A stretch of 64,000 nucleotides of DNA from Flavobacteriaceae bacterium PS02334 (GCA_029959295.1 JASCOH010000002.1:310001-374000); one strand, 5' to 3'. Shown: positions 50,191 through 59,212, counted from the first letter of the stretch. Program-made: numbers and translations. The notes: generated by a model from the sequence alone, not told the origin.

Positions 50191-51116
50191 TATTGTATTT
50201 TTCTTATTTTTTGCTTTAGTTTTAATGATCTTGAAATTGGCGCACCGCTAAGTACTAAAAAAAACAAGGACCAATTTTTCGGCTTCAATATACTGCTGAA
50301 AAAATATTTTATAGTTAAAAACATCTGAACTGATTTGTATCCAAAATAGCCATAATGTTTTCGAATAATATATAGGAGGGAAATTTTCAATTCCTTTTTA
50401 ATGGCGGGTGATTTTTCTGTGCTCGCGCCATGAAAATGAATAAATTCTGCCTTTGGGATCAGGTAAGCATCTTTTGAGATTTTCTTCAAGCGCTTGCACA
50501 AATCTGTTTCTTCATAATAGAGGAAAATGTTCGTGTCAAATCCTCCGATTTCAAAAAAATCTTCAGATCTCACAAACATAAAACTTCCTGGGACAAAATC
50601 AACCTTTACAGGATTTATATATCTTTTCTTTCTCTTTGGATATTCTTTTTTATTGAGGCTTTCTAAAAATCCGCGTCCTAAAATTTCTCTTGCGGGCGAG
50701 GCAAAATGATCTAGCGAAACCATGAAATTATCATTCTCATCGAAAGCCTGTGCGCCCGCAATGCCAATATAATCGTTGGTTTCGAATTCATGCTTTATAA
50801 TAGAAAGGCAGTCGTTCTTGAACAAGGTGTCATTATTTATAAAAGCCAAGTATTTTGCAGATGAAAACTGAACACCAAACATGTTCCCCGCGCCAAAACC
50901 TGAATTTATACTGTTTCTGTAAAGATGAAGGTTTTGCAAATTGGTTGCGTTGCAAAACTGTTCTAACTTTAAATAATCTTCTTCTTGAGAACAATTATCA
51001 ACTGCAATTATTTGATAATTAATGTTTTTTGAAGTTTTTTCGACTATTGACTGAATGCAGTTTATACTATGTTGGCTCGAATTATAATTAATTAAAATAA
51101 TAGCAATGTCAAACAT
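50190..51116 (-). CDS. Glycosyltransferase family 2 (rhamnosyltransferase-like)
   Basis: 308 residues from ATG 51116 (MFDIAIILINYNSSQHSIN), one base after the upstream gene stop, so start choice fits tight coupling. GT2 features: IIAVDNCSQEEDYL, then YLAFINNDTLFKNDCLS (variant DxD) and VDFVPGSFMFVRSEDFFEIGGFDTNIFLYYEETDLCKRLKK, typical of dTDP-rhamnosyl transferase-like enzymes. A hydrophobic C-terminal segment (about 255-300) suggests membrane association. Confidence 0.9.
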   Translation of the reverse strand: MFDIAIILINYNSSQHSINCIQSIVEKTSKNINYQIIAVDNCSQEEDYLKLEQFCNATNLQNLHLYRNSINSGFGAGNMFGVQFSSAKYLAFINNDTLFKNDCLSIIKHEFETNDYIGIAGAQAFDENDNFMVSLDHFASPAREILGRGFLESLNKKEYPKRKKRYINPVKVDFVPGSFMFVRSEDFFEIGGFDTNIFLYYEETDLCKRLKKISKDAYLIPKAEFIHFHGASTEKSPAIKKELKISLLYIIRKHYGYFGYKSVQMFLTIKYFFSSILKPKNWSLFFLVLSGAPISRSLKLKQKIRKIQ

Positions 51117-51117
51117 T

Positions 51118-51915
51118 CTATAAATACTGGTTGATTCCTTTTTCAATATGAGTAAGTTTTTTTTCTACAGTCTCTTTCTCGATATTGTTGTTAATTTCAA
51201 GATGACTCTTTGATTGTTCTTTATGGTAAATATGATATGCGATTCCGGCAAACTTTAACCTTTTTCCTTTGATTCCTAAATTGTGCAATCTCTCAATCAT
51301 TTCTGAGTCGTCAATTCCCCATCCAACAAGGCTTTCATTAAAACCATTGATTTTAATAAAATCCTCTTTCCAAAATGACATGTTGCAACCGCGCAATTTT
51401 GACGACCTTTTTTCAACTGATTTTGAAAAATTCATTAAAAAAGGAATTCGTATCGTTCTGCCGCGTTTTTTGATGCCTTTAGAAAGTATATTGAAGTTAA
51501 GAATTTTTTCTCGAAAAACTTTAGGCAAAATACCTTCTTTTATATTGACTCTCGATCCATATAAATAATGGCCTTTTTCGGCAAAAGTAAGATGGTCTTT
51601 TATGAAATTTTTATTCATGATAATGTCGCCGTCAATTTCAATGATATAATCATATTTTGACTTCGCAATTGCCTTATTCATGATTTTTGGCTTCCTGTTT
51701 TTAACATCTTCATGCCAAATATGGACTAAAGGAATAGGAAAATCCTTCTGAAATTGTTCTATAAGTTGTCTCGTGTCTTCCCTAGATCCGTCATCGGCAA
51801 CGATAACTTCATCAGGATAAACAGTCTGATTTTTAATACTTAATAGTAGTAATTCCAAGGCTTCCGGCCAGTTGTATGTAGGCGTAACCAAGGAACACGA
51901 AGAAAGCTTTTTCAT
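51118..51915 (-). CDS. Glycosyltransferase family 2 with galactosyltransferase-like C-terminal domain
   Basis: 265 residues from ATG 51915 (MKKLSSCSLVTPTYNWPEAL). DEVIVADDGSREDTRQLIEQF and YIIEIDGDIIMNKNFIKDH give donor and metal sites; the second half, KLRGCNMSFWKEDFIKINGFNESLVGWGIDDSEMIERLHNLG, matches the Glyco_transf_7C pattern. Close in layout to the gene at 52933. First gene of a three-gene minus-strand set with the next GT2 and the GT2/GT4 fusion. Confidence 0.9.
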   Translation of the reverse strand: MKKLSSCSLVTPTYNWPEALELLLLSIKNQTVYPDEVIVADDGSREDTRQLIEQFQKDFPIPLVHIWHEDVKNRKPKIMNKAIAKSKYDYIIEIDGDIIMNKNFIKDHLTFAEKGHYLYGSRVNIKEGILPKVFREKILNFNILSKGIKKRGRTIRIPFLMNFSKSVEKRSSKLRGCNMSFWKEDFIKINGFNESLVGWGIDDSEMIERLHNLGIKGKRLKFAGIAYHIYHKEQSKSHLEINNNIEKETVEKKLTHIEKGINQYL

Positions 51916-52126
51916 AGCGCATGAATTGATGGGCAAGTTAAGATTATTTTTTATATTTGTAAAAAAATCATAGTTTGGTTTATAATTGTTTTTAATACAT
52001 AAATTTTGATGGAAATGAGATCGAAATAACATCCCTATTTATAAAAAAGCCATCAATTTAAAATCATCCGATTTAGTCACAAAAACACAAAAAGAAAAGA
52101 TTTTTTCTCTTCACATAAAATTTGCT

Positions 52127-52888
52127 ATGACATTTGAATATCAAAAAAATCCCCTTATTCCAGCAGAAAAAATTAAAAATCTAATATCCAATTTTAATAA
52201 TTCGGGTATGCTTTTTGGAAATGGGAAGAGAAATAAAATCAAATTGTTTGAAGTTGACGGAAAAACCATCAACATCAAATCATTCAAAATTCCGAACCTA
52301 ATTAATAAGATTGCTTACCGATATTTCAGAAAGTCAAAAGCAAGCCGTTCTTTTGAATATGCCAATAAACTGCTTGATTTCGGATTTGGTACGCCACAGC
52401 CGATCGCTTTCTCTGAAAACCATGATTTGATCGGATTGAGAGACAGCTATTATGTCAGCGAACATCTGCAGGCCGATTTGACGTATAGAGAATTGGTTGA
52501 AATTCCAGATTTTCCTGACCATGACAATATATTGAGACAGTTTACTAGATTTTCTTATGATTTGCACCAAAAAGGAGTGGAGTTTAAAGACCATTCGCCA
52601 GGAAATACTTTGATTAAAAAGGCTTCTGACGACAAATATGATTTCTTTCTGGTAGACTTAAACCGTATGGAATTTCACGATTCGATGCCTTTTGAACTTC
52701 GCATGAAAAATCTCTGCCGTTTGACGCCTCACAAAGAAATGGTGAGAGTCATGAGCAATGAATATGCAAAGGCTTCTGGAGAATCTGAAACGCTTATTTT
52801 TGAGACGCTGTGGAAAATGACGGCCGATTTTCAATACCGCTTTCACAGGAAGAAAAGAATCAAAAAGAAATTATTCTTCTGGAAGTAG
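52127..52888 (+). CDS. Lipopolysaccharide kinase (WaaP/Kdo kinase family, InaA-like)
   Basis: 253 residues with a protein-kinase-like fold. INIKSFKIPN carries the Lys-type ATP site, SRSFEYANKLLDFGFGTPQPI forms the N-lobe, YVSEHL the hinge, and DLHQKGVEFKDHSPGNTLI the catalytic loop (D/H/N arrangement like HxDxxxxN). FFLVDLNRM is the DFG counterpart. Expected to phosphorylate a lipid A-core sugar such as Kdo or heptose at the inner membrane's cytoplasmic face. Adjacent to GT2 on the same strand, 44 nt away. Confidence 0.85.
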   Translation: MTFEYQKNPLIPAEKIKNLISNFNNSGMLFGNGKRNKIKLFEVDGKTINIKSFKIPNLINKIAYRYFRKSKASRSFEYANKLLDFGFGTPQPIAFSENHDLIGLRDSYYVSEHLQADLTYRELVEIPDFPDHDNILRQFTRFSYDLHQKGVEFKDHSPGNTLIKKASDDKYDFFLVDLNRMEFHDSMPFELRMKNLCRLTPHKEMVRVMSNEYAKASGESETLIFETLWKMTADFQYRFHRKKRIKKKLFFWK

Positions 52889-52932
52889 TATTTCTCAAAA
52901 AAAATAGTATTTTTCCATTCTCAATATTTTAA

Positions 52933-53745
52933 ATGAAAGTCTCCATTATTATCACTACTTACAATGCCGAAGAATGGTTGCGAAAAGTCCTCATTGGCTT
53001 TAGCGTTCAGTCTGAAGAAGATATTGAAATTGTGATTGCTGATGATGGTTCTACTCCAAAAACCAAAGAAATAGTTGATGCTTTTTCTTCCAAATTTAAG
53101 CATCCGATTGTGCATGTTTGGCAAGAAGATGACGGTTTTCAAAAGTCTAAAATATTGAACAAGGCCATTTTAAAGGCAAATTCTGATTATCTTCTTTTTA
53201 CGGATGGCGACTGTATTCCGAGAAAAGATTTCGTGGCTTTGCATTTGAAAGAAAAAGAAGAAGGTTATTTTTTATCTGGAGGCTATTTCAAGCTCCCGAT
53301 GGCAATTTCCGAACTGATTTCTGAAGAAGATATCCTGTCCCAAAAGTGTTTTGACGTTTCTTGGCTGCGCTCAAACGGACTCAAAATGAACTTTAAAATC
53401 ACCAAACTGACGCACAATAAGATTTTTGCATCATTCATGAATTGGGTAACGCCGACGAAAAGATCGTGGAACGGCCACAATTCTTCGGGTTTCAAAAGTG
53501 ATATTTTGCAAGTAAACGGTTTTAACCACGAAATGAAATATGGCGGTTTAGACAGGGAATTAGGCGAAAGGCTTTTTAATTTAGGATTGCTTTCAAAACA
53601 AATCAGGTACAGCGCCATCTGCCTGCATTTAGACCACGCACGCGGTTATTCAAGCCCAGAAATCTGGAAAAAGAACAATGCAATCCGTGCCTTCAACAGC
53701 AAAAATAAAATCATCGCTATTGAAAACGGAATAAGTTCGCTATAA
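52933..53745 (+). CDS. Glycosyltransferase family 2 with galactosyltransferase-like C-terminal domain
   Basis: 270 residues. MKVSIIITTYNAEEWLRKVL, IVIADDGSTPKTKEIVDAF, LLFTDGDCIPRKDFV and RSWNGHNSSGFKSDILQVNGFNHEMKYGGLDRELGERLFNLG. Very similar in plan to the product of 51118-51915. Cotranscribed with the LPS kinase (44 nt) and overlaps the convergent GT9 gene by 6 bp at the 3' end. Likely adds a sugar to the LPS core. Confidence 0.9.
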   Translation: MKVSIIITTYNAEEWLRKVLIGFSVQSEEDIEIVIADDGSTPKTKEIVDAFSSKFKHPIVHVWQEDDGFQKSKILNKAILKANSDYLLFTDGDCIPRKDFVALHLKEKEEGYFLSGGYFKLPMAISELISEEDILSQKCFDVSWLRSNGLKMNFKITKLTHNKIFASFMNWVTPTKRSWNGHNSSGFKSDILQVNGFNHEMKYGGLDRELGERLFNLGLLSKQIRYSAICLHLDHARGYSSPEIWKKNNAIRAFNSKNKIIAIENGISSL

Positions 53746-54807
53746 AACTTCCTTAAAGAAAGCCCCCAATTTCTCTAAAATCAAAGCCAGCGGATATTCG
53801 TCAAAATATTTGAAAGTATGCTCCTTGATATACTTTTCGTCATGCTGTTCATAGATTTCAGGCTTCAAATCTTTTAAATGTATAGAGACATTTTCTTTCT
53901 CATTTTCAAAAATCTGCCAAGTCTCTTTATCCACCGAAGGTGAAAACAATGAAAACGTAGGAACGCTCAAGGCTTTCGCCATATTTACAGCACCGCCTTC
54001 ATTTCCGATAAGCATATCGCATTGCGACAGCAAAGCCAAAAACGAACGCAATCCTTCGCTATACAAGTCTAAATGGATGTGTTTTTGCGTTTCTGGCGTA
54101 CACAAATTGTAGAGTTTATTTGCGTCTTCTTTTTGGGAAGGAATATAATTGAAAATAATATCAGCTTCCAGTTTTTCAACCGTATAATCAATGATTTTCG
54201 CCATATTTTCAAGCGGATAAGTTTTGTACCATTCGCTTCCTAAAATCCCGAACATGATCAAAGGCCTTTTCTTCTCTTCGATTCCGAATTTGGAAAGCAA
54301 AGATTTGGCGCCTTGAATTTCAGTTTGTGTCAAAAATATTTTCGGTTTGTAATCTGTAATTGTTTCTTTTATAAGCGGTTTTAAAAGCAATAATCGGTTG
54401 TCAATCGCTAATCCCAAATCAGATTTTGTGCCGTTTTTAAAACGTTTTACCGTATGGTTGTAAAAAATGTTAGAATAGCCTTTATGGTAAGAAATTTTAT
54501 ATTTTGCTCCAGAAAAAGCCGTAATCAAATTGGTTTCCAGCTTGCTGTAAGCATCGATAACTGCGTCATATTTTCTTTTTCGGATGCTTAAAATGAATTG
54601 CATCAATTTCGGATATGACTTTCTGACTTCATTAGAAAGCGTGATGATCTCGTCAATATTTGGATTTTCTAGCAAAACATCAACGCTATTCGGGTAGCAC
54701 ATATAGTCAATCGAAGCTTCAGGATAAAACTTCTTCAAGTTATTGCACAAAATAGTACTCGTTAAAACGTCTCCGATTCTTTTTTGCTGAATGACCAATA
54801 TTTTCAT
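53740..54807 (-). CDS. Glycosyltransferase family 9 (heptosyltransferase-like)
   Basis: 355 residues from ATG 54807 (MKILVIQQKRIGDVLTSTIL, the classic GT9 start). The C-terminal domain holds MLIGNEGGAVNMAKALSVPTFSLFSPS, counterpart of the GNDSGPxHLA motif, here with Glu-Gly-Gly in place of Asp-Ser-Gly. Family members add L,D-heptose to Kdo or heptose in LPS core, but Bacteroidota versions may use other sugars. Divergent from the WaaE-like gene at 54928. Confidence 0.88.
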   Translation of the reverse strand: MKILVIQQKRIGDVLTSTILCNNLKKFYPEASIDYMCYPNSVDVLLENPNIDEIITLSNEVRKSYPKLMQFILSIRKRKYDAVIDAYSKLETNLITAFSGAKYKISYHKGYSNIFYNHTVKRFKNGTKSDLGLAIDNRLLLLKPLIKETITDYKPKIFLTQTEIQGAKSLLSKFGIEEKKRPLIMFGILGSEWYKTYPLENMAKIIDYTVEKLEADIIFNYIPSQKEDANKLYNLCTPETQKHIHLDLYSEGLRSFLALLSQCDMLIGNEGGAVNMAKALSVPTFSLFSPSVDKETWQIFENEKENVSIHLKDLKPEIYEQHDEKYIKEHTFKYFDEYPLALILEKLGAFFKEVL

Positions 54808-54874
54808 ACCCACTTTTTTTTGAAGCGCTAAAATACGAAGTATTTGAAGATGCCAACAATACAAATTGAAATAA

Positions 54875-54905
54875 CCTGAAAATAGGCTTAAAATTTATAT
54901 TTTTG
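54875..54905 (+). promoter_or_regulatory. Promoter of the WaaE-like glycosyltransferase gene
   Basis: TATTTTTG (54898-54905) matches TAnnTTTG, 23 nt before the ATG. CCTG (54875-54878) lies 19 nt upstream at the -33 position. The same CCTG-N19-TATTTTTG layout occurs before the toxin-antitoxin pair. Confidence 0.6.
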
Positions 54906-54927
54906 CACTTCCTAAAAATAAATTCAA

Positions 54928-55677
54928 ATGGCAATTAGCGGTTTAGTTATCACCTTTAATGAAGAAAAAAATATTGGCAAGTGCATTGACGCACTTTTCA
55001 AGGTTTGCGACGAAGTGATTATTGTCGATTCTTTAAGCAAAGACAGAACCGTTGAAATTGCGCTCGAAAAAGGAGCAAAGGTGATTTCGCAAGCTTTTTT
55101 AGGAGACGGTCCGCAAAGAACACACGGACTGCCTCATTGCAAAAACGACTGGATTTTAAACCTCGATGCCGATGAATTTCTAGATAAAGATGCCGAAGAT
55201 TTTATTTTAAAAGGAAAATATATTCAAGACGAATATGATGCTTTCAGTTTTAGGGTAAAAAATTTCTTGGGCGACAAGCTGATTGATTTCGCCGGATGGT
55301 ATCCCGATCACAAGGTTCGTTTCTTTAATAAAAAGAAGGCTCATCCTTCTGATTCAAAAGTACACCAGAAAATTATTACACAGAATGAGAAAAAAGTTTC
55401 TGTCCATATTTTGCATTATGGCTGGGATTCTTTCGACCAAATCGTAGCGAAGAAAAACCAATATTCGACTTGGCACGCACAACAGCTTTTTGACCAAGGA
55501 AAAAGAGTTACCGCATTCAAGCCATTCGTGAACGGAACAATTGCTTTCTTAAGATGCTATTTCTTCAAAAAAGGTTTTTTAAACGGCATCGACGGACTCA
55601 CAATTTCCATGATTCAAGGATTTTTCTCGCACATGAAATATGCGAAGCTGATTAAATTGCAGAAGGAAAATAAATAG
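54928..55677 (+). CDS. Glycosyltransferase family 2, LPS core type (WaaE/KdtX-like)
   Basis: 249 residues. MAISGLVITFNEEKNIGKCID, then DEVIIVDSLSKDRTVEI and WILNLDADEFLDKDAEDFI; the RVKNFLGDKLIDFAGWYPDHKVRFF and KVHQKI segments match the WaaE group of beta-1,4-glucosyltransferases acting on LPS core heptose. Short basic C-terminus. Monocistronic from the promoter at 54875-54905. Confidence 0.9.
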   Translation: MAISGLVITFNEEKNIGKCIDALFKVCDEVIIVDSLSKDRTVEIALEKGAKVISQAFLGDGPQRTHGLPHCKNDWILNLDADEFLDKDAEDFILKGKYIQDEYDAFSFRVKNFLGDKLIDFAGWYPDHKVRFFNKKKAHPSDSKVHQKIITQNEKKVSVHILHYGWDSFDQIVAKKNQYSTWHAQQLFDQGKRVTAFKPFVNGTIAFLRCYFFKKGFLNGIDGLTISMIQGFFSHMKYAKLIKLQKENK

Positions 55678-55726
55678 TATTCTAACAGGTTTTAGGCCTT
55701 TTGGCGATTAAACAATATTTAACTAA

Positions 55727-55757
55727 CCTGAAAATTCAAAATAATTTCTTATTTTTG
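55727..55757 (+). promoter_or_regulatory. Promoter of the toxin-antitoxin pair
   Basis: CCTG (55727-55730), 19 nt, then TATTTTTG (55750-55757), a perfect -7 box; the antitoxin ATG follows 18 nt later. No inverted repeat clear enough to call an operator was seen. Confidence 0.65.
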
Positions 55758-55775
55758 AGTTATAAAAGTATTGCT

Positions 55776-56012
55776 ATGGACATGACTGCTCAATTAAAAA
55801 ACAATTTGATTTCAAGGATAAAAGATTCTAAAGATTTGAATTTTCTTAATGCCTTGCAGACAATTTTTGACTCTTCTGAACAAGCGTTATATCAATTATC
55901 TCCAGAACAACAATCTTCAATTGAGATTTCTAGAAATGAAATTCGAAAAGGAAAATTTCGTAAAAATGATGAGGTAATTTCAGATATGAGAGAATGGCTA
56001 AAAAAGAAATAG
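55776..56012 (+). CDS. Type II antitoxin-like protein
   Basis: 78 residues from ATG 55776, the first start after the promoter. Helical, acidic/polar: TAQLKNNLISRIKDSKDLNFLNALQTIFDSSEQALYQLS, then SSIEISRNEIRKGKFRKNDEVISDMREWLKKK. The last part, with ISRNEIRKGKF and EVISDMREWL, is typical of small antitoxins paired with RelE/ParE toxins. It overlaps the toxin gene by 19 nt. No DNA-binding motif could be placed with confidence. Confidence 0.8.
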   Translation: MDMTAQLKNNLISRIKDSKDLNFLNALQTIFDSSEQALYQLSPEQQSSIEISRNEIRKGKFRKNDEVISDMREWLKKK

Positions 56013-56293
56013 TTTGGTCAAATCTTGCCGAAATTCAACTTCAAACAGTACTAGAATTTTATTTTAAGAGAAATGAAAATCCAAATTATAGTCTCAAAAT
56101 TTTAGATGAAGTTGAAGATTTATTAGAAATAATTTCAAATGCAGAGCTTATTGGACGATTGGCATCTAATAAATTTACTAGAGTAATTCCAATGAAAACT
56201 TATTTGATATTCTATGAAGTAAATATTGACAGAATTGAGATTGTTTCTTTTTGGGATAATCGGCAGGATTTAGAAAATAGAAAAATCAAGTAA
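55994..56293 (+). CDS. RelE/ParE-type toxin
   Basis: 99 residues. The ParE/RelE core is seen in IVWSNLAEIQLQTVLEFYFKRNENPNYSLKILDEVEDLL, then GRLASNKFTRVIPMKTYLIFYEVNIDRIEIVSFWDNRQDLENRK. The terminal WDNRQDLEN motif is common in Bacteroidota ParE/RelE proteins. Likely a ribosome-dependent RNase (RelE) or gyrase inhibitor (ParE); the sequence does not decide. Sits inside a run of envelope genes. Confidence 0.85.
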   Translation: MAKKEIVWSNLAEIQLQTVLEFYFKRNENPNYSLKILDEVEDLLEIISNAELIGRLASNKFTRVIPMKTYLIFYEVNIDRIEIVSFWDNRQDLENRKIK

Positions 56294-56375
56294 TTCAGCT
56301 AAAGTACTTTAAGAATCAGGTAATGAATTTAGTATAAAAACTTTTGTCTTTATTATTTATTTAAAATAAACATAA

Positions 56376-58250
56376 TTACTTCGCCGTCAATTTATTATCA
56401 ATCACTCTTTTGTTGAAAGATTGGATGTAGGCCTTGATAAAACGCTCCATTTCTTGGGCTGTTTTTTTGTCTTTCTCAAGCAGATTATCTTTCAATAATT
56501 CATCTTTTTTGAAATTGTACAAACTCAACGCTTTATTTCCATCAAAAGCCATGTAAAAATCATTGTTTACATAATGGTAAATATTGTCTAGATAGTAAAC
56601 TGCAAAATTCTTTTCTGATCGAAATGATTTTCCAAAAGTGACCATTTTCGTTTTGATATTCAGATAATCCACAATACTCGGCATGATGTCAATCTGTTGG
56701 AAATTCTTCTCGTCAACGCCTTTCAATTCTGGATTTGAAGGATCAAAGAACAAAATCGGAATATGGAATTTTCCAACATTTGTCTTCGATTTTGCTTCCA
56801 CAGGTTCTGAAGAAGTGTGGTCGGCCGTGATTACAAAAAGCGTGTTTTTATACCAAGAAGACTTTTGCGCCGTCTTGAAAAATTGCTTTAAAGCATAATC
56901 CGAATAGCCAATGCTTTCCGCAATTTTGGTTTTCCCTTTAGGGAATTTTCCCTTATATTTTTCTGGAATTGTATAAGGATTGTGCGACGAAATCGTAAAT
57001 AGCGTAGAGAAAAAAGGCTGTTGCGAAGCGCTCATCTGCTTTGAAAAATACTGCAGGAATTCTTCGTCAAAAATGCCCCATTTTCCATCAAAAGCTTCGG
57101 GTCCGTCATATTCGTTTTTACCATAATAAGCTTCAAAACCAGCTACTTTGCAATATTGGTCGAAGTTTTGGCTTCCGTTGAAAGCGCCGTGAAAGAAGGC
57201 CGTTTTATAGCTGTTGTCTTTTAATATTTTTGGCAGGCCATAAATTTCATTCAGAGAATAGCTTGACGAAATCAGCGAATTGTTCATCAAGCTCGGGATG
57301 CTTGACAAAGTTGAAGGAACGGCATCGATAGAAAGCTTTCCATTGGCAAAGCCGTTTTTGAAATAATGCGATTGCGTAATCAGTGAATCTAAAAAAGGAG
57401 TGTAGCCTTGGTGTATGTTTTCATCGCCAAAACTCTCCAGAATCAAAATCACGACGTTCTTTTTTGTAGGCAGGCCTTGTGGCTGTGTTTCAACTACGGG
57501 ATTAAAAATAGCATCAAGTTCTTCTGGTTTGTAAAAGTTAGGATTTTTCAAGTCGCCTTTTTTTCCGACTGTTTTTAAAATACAGAACGGAGTATTCAAA
57601 ATAACAGGTCCGTTTATTGTGCCGCAATAATTAATGGCATCCACAATACGCAAAGGTTTTTTTCTGAAACCGCCACGAGCCATCAAAAGCCCTACTGCTA
57701 CGCACAAAATCATAATTCCGGATTGTTTGAATATCGCTTTTGCAGTTGTTTTCTGCGTGTCTTTCTGTAGTTTTACCTTGCCGAGCAATTTCCAAAAAAG
57801 AATACTTAAGGCTACAAATATCAGAGGAATATACCAAAATTCAGAAAGAAAGGATATAGTAAGGCCGCCAATTTCATTTTCCATTCCCGAAGCCGTAATC
57901 AGGCTGAAAGTACTTCGCCTTCCGGTGAATTTGAAATATTCGAAATCAACGAAATTTGTAGCTACGAAAATTAAATTGACTGCATAAAAAGCAATTTTCA
58001 GCACTTTTTGATACGTGTCATTATACTTTAAATTTCCAGGAAGAAAATGTGCCGCTATAAAAATAAGATTGATATAGCCTATCGCCGCAATATCAAATTG
58101 AAGACCACCTAAAAGAGCCTTGAAAGAAAGCGGTTCAAATGCGCCACGGTTAAAATAAAAGAATAAAATCCTCGAAATTTGGAATAAGGCTAAAACAATA
58201 AGAAGCCTTTTGCTTACTATTTTTACCAGTTCTTTATAGGTGCTCTTCAT
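56376..58250 (-). CDS. LTA synthase-like sulfatase-fold phosphoglycerol/phosphoethanolamine transferase
   Basis: 624 residues. Five predicted N-terminal membrane helices (about 10-200), then an extracytoplasmic sulfatase-fold domain. VVILILESFGDENIHQGYTPFLDSL gives the first metal site (Glu/Ser area), then FKNGFANGKLSIDAVPSTLSSIP holds the nucleophile region (Ser in place of the usual Thr), and FVITADHTSSE carries Asp/His metal ligands with HGAFNGSQNFD upstream. In a Gram-negative, this family usually decorates LPS or lipids with phosphoglycerol or phosphoethanolamine, which fits the LPS genes next door. Confidence 0.88.
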   Translation of the reverse strand: MKSTYKELVKIVSKRLLIVLALFQISRILFFYFNRGAFEPLSFKALLGGLQFDIAAIGYINLIFIAAHFLPGNLKYNDTYQKVLKIAFYAVNLIFVATNFVDFEYFKFTGRRSTFSLITASGMENEIGGLTISFLSEFWYIPLIFVALSILFWKLLGKVKLQKDTQKTTAKAIFKQSGIMILCVAVGLLMARGGFRKKPLRIVDAINYCGTINGPVILNTPFCILKTVGKKGDLKNPNFYKPEELDAIFNPVVETQPQGLPTKKNVVILILESFGDENIHQGYTPFLDSLITQSHYFKNGFANGKLSIDAVPSTLSSIPSLMNNSLISSSYSLNEIYGLPKILKDNSYKTAFFHGAFNGSQNFDQYCKVAGFEAYYGKNEYDGPEAFDGKWGIFDEEFLQYFSKQMSASQQPFFSTLFTISSHNPYTIPEKYKGKFPKGKTKIAESIGYSDYALKQFFKTAQKSSWYKNTLFVITADHTSSEPVEAKSKTNVGKFHIPILFFDPSNPELKGVDEKNFQQIDIMPSIVDYLNIKTKMVTFGKSFRSEKNFAVYYLDNIYHYVNNDFYMAFDGNKALSLYNFKKDELLKDNLLEKDKKTAQEMERFIKAYIQSFNKRVIDNKLTAK

Positions 58251-58259
58251 TAAGTTTAA

Positions 58260-58373
58260 AAGTTTTTAAAGTCGAAACTCAAAATGTAAAAAGTCGAAAG
58301 TGAAAATGTCTAAGAAGTCTAAAAATCTAAGCTGTCTAACAATCGAAAAATCCAACAATCGAAAAATCTAAGT
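58260..58373. repeat. Short simple repeats between LtaS-like and dapD genes
   Basis: A low-complexity spacer with near-repeated words: AAAAGTCGAAA variants (58265-58300) and a 15-bp unit AACAATCGAAAAATC in tandem (about 58338 and 58353). No gene or terminator is seen. Such runs are common between flavobacterial genes. Confidence 0.45.
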
Positions 58374-59189
58374 TTAAACCGCCACGTCATATTCACGCAA
58401 CGCATTGTTCAAAGAAGTCTTCAAATCTGTAGAAGGTTTTCTTTTTCCAATAATCAGCGCGCAAGGAACTTGGAATTCTCCCGCCGCGAATTTTTTAGTA
58501 TAGCTTCCAGGAATCACAACCGAACGAGCCGGAACAATTCCCTTCATCTCCACCGGAGTGTCGCCAGTCACGTCAATAATTTTTGTAGATGCCGTCAAGC
58601 AAACATTTGCACCTAAAACAGCTTCCGTTTCCACGCGAACGCCTTCCACAACGATACATCTTGAACCGATGAAAGCGCCGTCTTCGATAATTACCGGAGC
58701 CGCTTGCAATGGTTCTAAAACGCCGCCGATTCCGACACCGCCGCTTAAGTGTACATTTTTGCCGATTTGAGCACAGCTTCCAACCGTTGCCCAAGTGTCA
58801 ACCATCGTTCCTTCATCGACATAAGCGCCGATATTTACATAGCTTGGCATTAAGATCACGCCGCTTGAAATATAGGCTCCGTGTCTTGCCACAGCATTTG
58901 GGACTACTCTGATTCCTTTTGCGGCATAATTTCTTTTCAACGGAATTTTATCGTGGTATTCAAAGATTCCGGCTTCTAAAGTTTCCATTTTTTGAATAGG
59001 GAAGTACATTACGACTGCTTTTTTTACCCATTCGTTTACTTGCCAGCCGTCAGTAACTGGTTCGGCAACACGAAGTTTTCCGGCATCTAAAAGGTCGATT
59101 ACCTCACGAATGGCAGTTGTAGTTTTTTCTTCTTGAAGCAAGGCGCGGTTTTCCCAAGCCTGCTCTATGATTGTTTGTAAAGTATTCAT
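58374..59189 (-). CDS. dapD: 2,3,4,5-tetrahydropyridine-2,6-dicarboxylate N-succinyltransferase
   Basis: Cytoplasmic enzyme of the succinylase branch of lysine/diaminopimelate synthesis. 271 residues from ATG 59189 (MNTLQTIIEQAWENRALLQE). The N-terminal domain ends near KRNYAAKGIRVVPNAVARHGAYI, and left-handed beta-helix hexapeptide repeats follow: GVILMPSYVNIGAYVDEGTMVDTWATVGSCAQIGKNVHLSGGVGIGGVLEPLQ, with the substrate-binding VDEGTMVDTW motif. Feeds meso-DAP into peptidoglycan. Own -7 box upstream. Confidence 0.96.
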   Translation of the reverse strand: MNTLQTIIEQAWENRALLQEEKTTTAIREVIDLLDAGKLRVAEPVTDGWQVNEWVKKAVVMYFPIQKMETLEAGIFEYHDKIPLKRNYAAKGIRVVPNAVARHGAYISSGVILMPSYVNIGAYVDEGTMVDTWATVGSCAQIGKNVHLSGGVGIGGVLEPLQAAPVIIEDGAFIGSRCIVVEGVRVETEAVLGANVCLTASTKIIDVTGDTPVEMKGIVPARSVVIPGSYTKKFAAGEFQVPCALIIGKRKPSTDLKTSLNNALREYDVAV

Positions 59190-59204
59190 TTGTATAAATT
59201 TTTG

Positions 59205-59212
59205 CAAAGATA
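59205..59212 (-). promoter_or_regulatory. -7 box of dapD
   Basis: Minus-strand TATCTTTG matches TAnnTTTG, 16 nt before the chosen dapD start. No clear -33 box. Confidence 0.55.

Noticed and set aside
58709-58912. Arg-rich plus-strand frame within dapD
   Set aside because: It is antisense to the conserved hexapeptide repeats of dapD; the biased composition is a shadow of those codons.
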